A stretch of 10,190 bases of DNA, from assembly GCA_900553245.1 (NCBI GenBank), contig USCP01000051.1:1-10190 (forward strand), written 5' to 3'. Below, piece by piece: positions 6,946 through 10,190 of the stretch. Position 1 is the first letter of the stretch; the number at the start of each line of letters is the position of its first letter. A program made the translations under genes and the position numbers. The notes beneath the pieces are model-generated. The model ran no database searches. It had not been told where the DNA came from and saw only the letters and a program-made list of their open reading frames with translations. This stretch comes from an uncultured Peptococcaceae bacterium. Its GTDB lineage: Bacteria > Bacillota > Peptococcia > Peptococcales > Peptococcaceae.

Positions 6946-6974
6946 ATTCTAAAATCGTTGACCGATTTTGAGAA
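6946..6974 (-). promoter_or_regulatory. Probable promoter of module 2
   Basis: On the minus strand, TTCTCA (6974-6969), a 17-base spacer and TAGAAT (6951-6946) lie about 35 bases before the tetR-like start codon. The -35 box is weak (4 of 6), and the spacer is taken up by the dyad at 6951-6969. Confidence 0.5.
6951..6969. promoter_or_regulatory. Candidate TetR operator
   Basis: AAAATCG-TTGAC-CGATTTT is a dyad with perfect 7-base arms and a 5-base centre, lying in the spacer of the probable promoter. A second, shorter dyad, ACCG-TTT-CGGT, lies at 6928-6938 between the promoter and the ribosome binding site. Size and place fit a TetR dimer site controlling its own operon. Confidence 0.55.
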
Positions 6975-6989
6975 GACCCTCTGACCGCA

Positions 6990-6998
6990 TTATCCACA
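6990..6998 (+). promoter_or_regulatory. DnaA-box sequence
   Basis: TTATCCACA is again an exact match to the DnaA-box consensus. It lies between the module 2 promoter and the tRNA-Val promoter. It stands alone, so its role is uncertain. Confidence 0.3.
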
Positions 6999-7030
6999 AA
7001 AAAAGATTTTACATTCTTTTCATTTTTTCC

Positions 7031-7059
7031 TTGACATTCTCCCTCATGGTCACTATAAT
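7031..7059 (+). promoter_or_regulatory. Consensus promoter of tRNA-Val
   Basis: TTGACA (7031-7036), a 17-base spacer and TATAAT (7054-7059): a perfect sigma-A consensus, 21 bases before the tRNA. Confidence 0.92.
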
Positions 7060-7080
7060 TATCAAATGTAAACGAGTTAC

Positions 7081-7153
7081 GGATGATTAGCTCAGTTGGG
7101 AGAGCGTCTGCCTTACAAGCAGAGGGTCGGCGGTTCGAGCCCGTCATCATCCA
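7081..7153 (+). tRNA. tRNA-Val (anticodon UAC)
   Basis: The 73-base cloverleaf has an acceptor stem GGATGAT / ATCATCC with discriminator A and a D arm AGCTCAGTTGGGAGAGC. The anticodon stem TCTGC / GCAGA surrounds the loop CTTACAA, giving anticodon TAC, which reads GTA. The T arm is GGCGG-TTCGAGC-CCGTC. CCA is not encoded. It forms a single-gene unit with a consensus promoter and its own terminator. Confidence 0.96.
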
Positions 7154-7156
7154 GCA

Positions 7157-7187
7157 AACGTCAGTCTTTGGACTGACGTTTTTTATT
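7157..7187 (+). terminator. Intrinsic terminator of tRNA-Val
   Basis: A perfect 10-base-pair stem AACGTCAGTC / GACTGACGTT with loop TTTG is followed by TTTTATT. It begins four bases after the tRNA. Confidence 0.93.
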
Positions 7188-7219
7188 GTCTAAAACTGAT
7201 AACAACCACATAATTGTGC

Positions 7220-7249
7220 TTGTATTTTTGCGGTCTACGATGGTATAAT
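7220..7249 (+). promoter_or_regulatory. Promoter of the SRP RNA gene
   Basis: TATAAT (7244-7249), preceded by TGG as an extended -10 element, with a weak TTGTAT (7220-7225) 18 bases upstream. The transcription start would fall at about 7255-7257, which is where the closing helix of the RNA begins. Confidence 0.75.
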
Positions 7250-7254
7250 AGAAA

Positions 7255-7522
7255 AACCGTACTAGATGGGGAGTTAGCGGTGCCCTGTAACCTGCAATCC
7301 GCTACAGCAGGATCGACGTCCACCCGAGGGGTGTGATTTTAGGGTCTGGCCTTATTAAGTAGTGTTGACGGCTGGGTCCTGTGCAATACGCACCTATGAA
7401 CCGTGTCAGGTCCGGAAGGAAGCAGCACTAAGTAGACCCGCGTATGTGCCACGGGAGCGCCTGGCTCGAGCTGGCTGGTAAGATACCGCCTGGGAGATCA
7501 TTTCAGAGGTGGATGTACGGTT
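7255..7522 (+). ncRNA. ffs: Large signal recognition particle RNA (scRNA / 6S-type SRP RNA)
   Basis: The RNA component of the signal recognition particle, which binds Ffh and targets nascent membrane and secreted proteins. GGTCCGGAAGGAAGCAGC (7409-7426) is the nearly invariant SRP domain with the GGAA tetraloop and asymmetric loop. The 5' part (about 7268-7330, with GGTGCCCTGTAACCTGCAATCCGC) forms the Alu domain, as in Bacillus and Clostridium and unlike the short 4.5S RNA of E. coli. AACCGTAC (7255-7262) pairs with GTACGGTT (7515-7522), closing the long helix and setting the ends. The length of about 268 nt compares with about 271 nt for B. subtilis scRNA. The ends are accurate to a few bases. 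Confidence 0.95.
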
Positions 7523-7535
7523 GTATTGTTGATCC

Positions 7536-7566
7536 AAGCGAATCCGATGGATTCGCTTTTTTATTT
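7536..7566 (+). terminator. Intrinsic terminator of the SRP RNA
   Basis: A perfect 10-base-pair stem AAGCGAATCC / GGATTCGCTT with loop GAT is followed by TTTTTATTT. It lies 13 bases after the closing helix of the SRP RNA. Confidence 0.93.
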
Positions 7567-7582
7567 ACCTTCATAAAAAATT

Positions 7583-7596
7583 TCCACAACTGTGGA
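7583..7596. repeat. Small dyad TCCACA-AC-TGTGGA
   Basis: A perfect 6-base inverted repeat with a 2-base centre, in the gap between two terminators. The arms resemble half of a DnaA box, but each full nonamer has two mismatches. No role can be assigned. Confidence 0.3.
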
Positions 7597-7605
7597 TTGC
7601 ACGTG

Positions 7606-7645
7606 AAAAAGGCAGTGATTTCTCTGTGAAATCACTGCCTTTTTT
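7606..7645. terminator. Bidirectional terminator of the XRE-type regulator gene
   Basis: A perfect 12-base-pair stem GGCAGTGATTTC / GAAATCACTGCC with loop TCTGT is flanked by AAAAA on the left and TTTTTT on the right. It therefore works on both strands, and it starts three bases after the minus-strand stop codon of the regulator. Nearly the same hairpin recurs at 10115-10145. Confidence 0.9.
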
Positions 7646-7647
7646 AT

Positions 7648-8361
7648 TCATCGATAAGCCGTCTGATGAATGATACGTAGTTTATCCAATGCACGCCGAA
7701 TTTCCTTCTCATGGGCCGTATATTGCGCCTGTTCCTTTTCATTTAAGGTATTTTCTTTGATCACCAAGCGTCCGTCCGAGTCGATGTGCCCCCTTAGGGC
7801 GCGATAATGGTTCCATTCGATGGTGACATCCTCGCCATATTGCAAGCGAATATTTACCTCTGCATCACTGATACTCAACAACGCTTCACTATATTGCGCG
7901 TTAAACTGTCCTTTCAAAAAAGGCAGCTTTTGATTTGGCAGTTCGTAAATGACATCACCAGTCTTTAGCAAGTATCTTCCGTCTTCGAGCGTAAAGCCCA
8001 TTTGAGCAGCCGCCTCGCTAAAGGCCTCGTTCGCACGATTGGCCTTCCCCTGCCAACCGACCACTGTCACCGCACAAATAAGAGCGACGACCGCCACACA
8101 CGCCAGAAGGATTTTCATCCATTTTCTGTAGCGACTGTAGTGGTCTATTTTTTCAACAAAATCCTTGTCCTCATTTAAGAGCGCATCCAAAGAAATATGA
8201 TAGGTGTTGCAAATATCAATGAGCATTTGGAGATCCGGCATGCTGCGGGCATTTTCCCAGCTCGATACGGTTTGACGTGTCACGCCGAATTTCTGACCGT
8301 ATTCTTCTTGGGTCATGTGGTTGTCTGTGCGTGTTTTTTTAATCATTTCCGCAACCGTCAT
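7648..8361 (-). CDS. Membrane-anchored XRE-family transcriptional regulator
   Basis: A 237-residue predicted one-component regulator. Residues 6-62 form a Cro/CI-type helix-turn-helix (MTQEEYGQKFGVTRQTVSSW at 16-35, then ENARSMPDLQMLIDIC). A basic stretch YRKWMK leads into one hydrophobic membrane segment (about 82-103). The remaining 134 residues are hydrophilic and, with a cytoplasmic DNA-binding head, should lie outside the membrane; I recognise no known fold in them. The tail (206-230) is charged and probably helical. The start is fixed by AAAGGAGG eight bases upstream. The gene diverges from a BcrA-like ATPase-permease operon, its likely target. The C-terminal part may sense an envelope signal or the exported compound; this is inference. 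Confidence 0.88.
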   Translation of the reverse strand: MTVAEMIKKTRTDNHMTQEEYGQKFGVTRQTVSSWENARSMPDLQMLIDICNTYHISLDALLNEDKDFVEKIDHYSRYRKWMKILLACVAVVALICAVTVVGWQGKANRANEAFSEAAAQMGFTLEDGRYLLKTGDVIYELPNQKLPFLKGQFNAQYSEALLSISDAEVNIRLQYGEDVTIEWNHYRALRGHIDSDGRLVIKENTLNEKEQAQYTAHEKEIRRALDKLRIIHQTAYR

Positions 8362-8396
8362 AAAAGCGCCTCCTTTGTGCCTTTTCTTCTAGCTCA

Positions 8397-8425
8397 AGTA
8401 TGCCACACCCCTTCCTTCTCCACAA
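8397..8425 (-). promoter_or_regulatory. Possible promoter of the XRE-type regulator
   Basis: On the minus strand, TTGTGG (8425-8420), a 17-base spacer and CATACT (8402-8397), with TGG just before it as an extended -10 element. The match is partial. It lies about 35 bases upstream of the start codon. Confidence 0.4.
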
Positions 8426-8428
8426 GAA

Positions 8429-8460
8429 AAGAGTGGTTGACACCCATGTAAACCACTCTT
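8429..8460. repeat. Inverted repeat in the divergent control region
   Basis: AAGAGTGGTT (8429-8438) and AACCACTCTT (8451-8460) are perfect 10-base inverted arms separated by 12 bases. There is no T run, so it is not a terminator. It lies just upstream of the possible promoter of the XRE-type gene and is a candidate operator. Confidence 0.55.
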
Positions 8461-8481
8461 AGCGCGCTCCTCACCGCTTGC

Positions 8482-8493
8482 AAAGGGCCCTTT
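8482..8493. repeat. Palindrome AAAGGGCCCTTT
   Basis: A perfect 12-base palindrome two bases upstream of the -35 box of the exporter operon. It is a possible regulator or activator site; chance cannot be excluded. Confidence 0.35.
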
Positions 8494-8495
8494 TC

Positions 8496-8524
8496 TTTAC
8501 CCGTCAACGCCTCCCCTCTATGAT
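8496..8524 (+). promoter_or_regulatory. Probable promoter of export module 3
   Basis: TTTACC (8496-8501), a 17-base spacer and TATGAT (8519-8524), 45 bases before the ATPase start codon. Transcription would begin at about 8531, inside the following dyad. Confidence 0.6.
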
Positions 8525-8541
8525 GGTCTTAAAAAAAGACC
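8525..8541. promoter_or_regulatory. Candidate operator over the module 3 transcription start
   Basis: GGTCTT-AAAAA-AAGACC is a perfect dyad directly after the -10 box, covering the expected transcription start. This position suits repression by a dimeric protein such as the XRE-type regulator encoded next door. In RNA it would form a small 5' hairpin. Confidence 0.5.
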
Positions 8542-8569
8542 TCCCCCTCGATTCATAGAAAGGAGCCCC

Positions 8570-9256
8570 ATGATGAAAGCGCTCATAAAAACCGTAGAGC
8601 TCTCAAAGCATTATAAGAAAGCCATCGCTCTTAATAACGTATCCGTTACCATTCCCGAAGGTGCCATTTACGGCTTGGTCGGAAACAACGGTGCCGGAAA
8701 AACCACCCTGATGCGTCTGCTTGCCAATCTGCAACAGCCGACCGGCGGCCATATCGACATGGACACCGATCTAAAAATCGGCGCCCTCATTGAATATCCT
8801 GCCCTCTATCCGCTCATGAGTGCCCGCGGTAATCTCATCTATCAACTCAGGCTCAAAGGCTACACGCGCAAGGAAGCCAAGACAACAGCCGCCGACTTGC
8901 TTGCGCTCGTTTGTCTCGAAAACAATCGCAAACGGGTCATGCATTATTCATTGGGCATGAAGCAACGCCTTGCTCTTGCCTTGGCCCTTGTCGGCGAACC
9001 GGATTTTCTCATTTTGGACGAGCCGATGAACGGCCTCGACCCCGAAGGTATCCAAAGCATGCGCCATCTTCTCCGTCGCCTGAACGAAGAATACGGTGTG
9101 ACCATCTTGATTTCAAGCCACATCTTAGGCGAGCTGCAAAAGGTTGCCACCCACTACGGCTTCCTCAAAAACGGCAGCCTCCTTAAGGAAATTTCTGCCG
9201 CGGATATTCACACCAACGACCTTGAACAGTTCTATTTCCAAAACTATCTATCATAA
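8570..9256 (+). CDS. BcrA/LanF-like ABC transporter ATPase of module 3
   Basis: The 228-residue nucleotide-binding subunit expected to drive the permease that follows. Walker A is GNNGAGKTT (38-46), the signature YSLGMKQR (126-133), Walker B FLILDEP (146-152), the D loop GLD (155-157) and the switch histidine H184 in LISSH. The Q-loop segment reads IGALIEYPALYPLMSARGNL (70-89), with glutamate 75 in place of glutamine; this E loop is described for lantibiotic-immunity (LanF) and BcrA ATPases. The short C-terminus without an added domain fits that group. A role in protection from an antimicrobial peptide is therefore likely but not shown. The start may be either of two adjacent ATG codons; the one at 8573 has the better seven-base spacing from AAAGGAG. 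The stop overlaps the next ribosome binding site. Confidence 0.93.
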   Translation: MMKALIKTVELSKHYKKAIALNNVSVTIPEGAIYGLVGNNGAGKTTLMRLLANLQQPTGGHIDMDTDLKIGALIEYPALYPLMSARGNLIYQLRLKGYTRKEAKTTAADLLALVCLENNRKRVMHYSLGMKQRLALALALVGEPDFLILDEPMNGLDPEGIQSMRHLLRRLNEEYGVTILISSHILGELQKVATHYGFLKNGSLLKEISAADIHTNDLEQFYFQNYLS

Positions 9257-9269
9257 GGAGGAACGAATC

Positions 9270-10112
9270 ATGAGAACCCTATTCATCCTCGAGCTCAAAC
9301 GCGCACTCAAATCGCCATTTTTTTGGTTGAGTCTCTTGGTGCCCCTCGGAATCAACGCCGAACACCTCTTATTCAGTGAGTGCGGCTTTACCATCTATGC
9401 CACCAGCTATTTCTTTGTGAACGCCCCCATTATTTGCGTGATTCTTGCGATTCTCATTCCAATTCACATCGGTCACGATTTTGAAACCCGAACCATCAAT
9501 AATAAAATCACCGCCGGTTGCACCAAAAAGGACATCTTTCTCGCCGAGGTCGGCGTGGGGGCCGTTCTCGCCACCCTCCTTTTTGTCATCGTGAGCCTCG
9601 CCGTTGTTGCCTTTTCCAACATCAAGCACCACACCGTGGACCCCAACTTTACACTGACACGACTTCTTGTAAACGCATTCATCAGCTGGCTTGGCCTTGT
9701 CACCGTTTCTACCTTTTTTACCATGCTGGCAATGCTCACCCACAGACAATTGATTAGCATCGCCATGGCCCTCTTACTCACCATCGGCTTGCTGGCCGCC
9801 GGCGGCAACACCGTTTCAAACCTTCGCGAAGAACCGACTCGACTGGACCCTGTCACCCACGAAACCTACGATAACATCCTTTATATTGACGGACTCAAAC
9901 GCCAAGCCACCAACGCCGTTCTTTTGATGTCACCCTTTGCCCAGGCGGAATACGAACAGTATCGATACTGGGAACCTCATAATAAGAGGGACAACTCTCT
10001 CATTATGAAAAATGCCCCCTTCCATTTCGAATTTTGCATCGTCAATCTCTTAGAAATCCTCCTCTTTTGCGGCATCGGTATTCGTTTCTTCCGAAAACAG
10101 GATTTGAAATAA
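9270..10112 (+). CDS. ABC-2 type permease of module 3
   Basis: A 280-residue membrane protein with about six predicted segments (roughly 16-33, 48-68, 92-116, 136-156, 158-178, 252-273). HIGHDFETRTINNKITAG (66-83) matches the cytoplasmic coupling loop of ABC-2 permeases that partner BcrA-like ATPases (DF-x-TI-x-NK-x-x-x-G). A hydrophilic stretch of about 70 residues between segments five and six (180-250), rich in charged and tyrosine residues, probably faces outward and could contact a peptide substrate. The start is set by AAGGAGG (9255-9261) eight bases before the ATG; the frame is open further upstream but overlaps the ATPase gene. It forms the transporter with the preceding ATPase. Confidence 0.9.
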   Translation: MRTLFILELKRALKSPFFWLSLLVPLGINAEHLLFSECGFTIYATSYFFVNAPIICVILAILIPIHIGHDFETRTINNKITAGCTKKDIFLAEVGVGAVLATLLFVIVSLAVVAFSNIKHHTVDPNFTLTRLLVNAFISWLGLVTVSTFFTMLAMLTHRQLISIAMALLLTIGLLAAGGNTVSNLREEPTRLDPVTHETYDNILYIDGLKRQATNAVLLMSPFAQAEYEQYRYWEPHNKRDNSLIMKNAPFHFEFCIVNLLEILLFCGIGIRFFRKQDLK

Positions 10113-10114
10113 AC

Positions 10115-10145
10115 AAAAGGCAGTGATTTCTCTGAATCACTGCCT
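10115..10145 (-). terminator. Hairpin, terminator-like on the minus strand
   Basis: GGCAGTGATT (10119-10128) pairs with AATCACTGCC (10135-10144). On the plus strand it is followed by TCAGAC and lacks a T run; on the minus strand it is followed by TTTTGTTT, so it may terminate a convergent transcript arriving from right of the window. It shares 20 identical bases with the terminator at 7606-7645. Confidence 0.6.
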
Positions 10146-10159
10146 CAGACTGTATAGAA

Positions 10160-10190
10160 ACCCTAATTTCGGCCGAGCCGAAATTAGGGT
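10160..10190. terminator. Perfect 14-base-pair hairpin at the window edge
   Basis: ACCCTAATTTCGGC / GCCGAAATTAGGGT with loop CGA. It may be the intrinsic terminator of module 3 if a T run follows beyond the window edge, which cannot be seen. Confidence 0.55.

Noticed and set aside
7444..7629. Open reading frame of 61 codons
   Set aside because: It lies within the SRP RNA and runs through two terminators, so it is not a gene.
8437..8442. TTGACA as a -35 box for the module 3 operon
   Set aside because: No acceptable -10 box lies 15-19 bases downstream; the sequence there is TTAGCGCG. The hexamer falls within the inverted repeat instead.
9144..9269. Upstream in-frame extension of the module 3 permease
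   Set aside because: It overlaps the ATPase gene in another frame, has no ribosome binding site, and the residues are not membrane-like; the ATG at 9270 has AAGGAGG at ideal spacing.
9369..9856. Two overlapping minus-strand open frames of about 126 codons
   Set aside because: They are antisense to the permease gene, have no ribosome binding site, and their translations are low-complexity shadows.
1..10190. CRISPR array, transposase, integrase or phage genes
   Set aside because: No regularly spaced repeats and no recognisable transposase or integrase residues were found on either strand.

Overview
The window reads as a chromosomal segment of a low-to-medium GC Firmicute, probably of the Clostridia. 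The grounds are strong AAGGAGG-type ribosome binding sites on nearly every gene, consensus sigma-A promoters, tRNAs without an encoded CCA, a large (about 270 nt) SRP RNA with an Alu domain, and YtrA-type GntR and BcrA-type ABC genes. I cannot name a genus from the sequence alone.

Layout. 1-478 is an AT-rich stretch without a supported gene; it holds one perfect DnaA box and an imperfect hairpin. 479-636 carries two tandem tRNA-Thr genes (anticodons UGU and CGU) with a promoter and a terminator. 745-1491 is an NfsA/Frp-type flavin nitroreductase between its own promoter and terminator. 1557-4627 is export module 1: a YtrA-type GntR regulator, an ABC ATPase and three tandem paralogous small ABC-2 permeases, the third truncated. 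It ends in a bidirectional terminator. 4631-6911 (minus strand) is export module 2: TetR regulator, ABC ATPase and ABC-2 permease, tightly coupled. 7081-7153 is tRNA-Val(UAC) and about 7255-7522 is the SRP RNA, each with promoter and terminator. 7606-10112 is export module 3: a minus-strand, membrane-anchored XRE-type regulator divergent from a BcrA-like ATPase and an ABC-2 permease. The last 80 bases hold two hairpins.

How it works together. Three independent ABC-2 type exporter modules lie within about 8.5 kb, interleaved with housekeeping RNA genes. Each has its own one-component regulator of a different family (GntR, TetR, XRE with a membrane segment). Each has dyad-symmetric DNA in or next to its likely promoter, which suggests local autoregulation. 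By family, modules of this kind often export or give protection from membrane-active compounds such as bacitracin, lantibiotics or host peptides, but no substrate can be read from the sequence. All three ATPases lack the usual Q-loop glutamine; the module 3 ATPase has a glutamate there, as in lantibiotic-immunity (LanF/BcrA) ATPases. The most interesting candidate system is module 3, where a transmembrane DNA-binding protein with a large C-terminal sensor-like region faces a peptide-resistance-type transporter across a dyad-rich control region.
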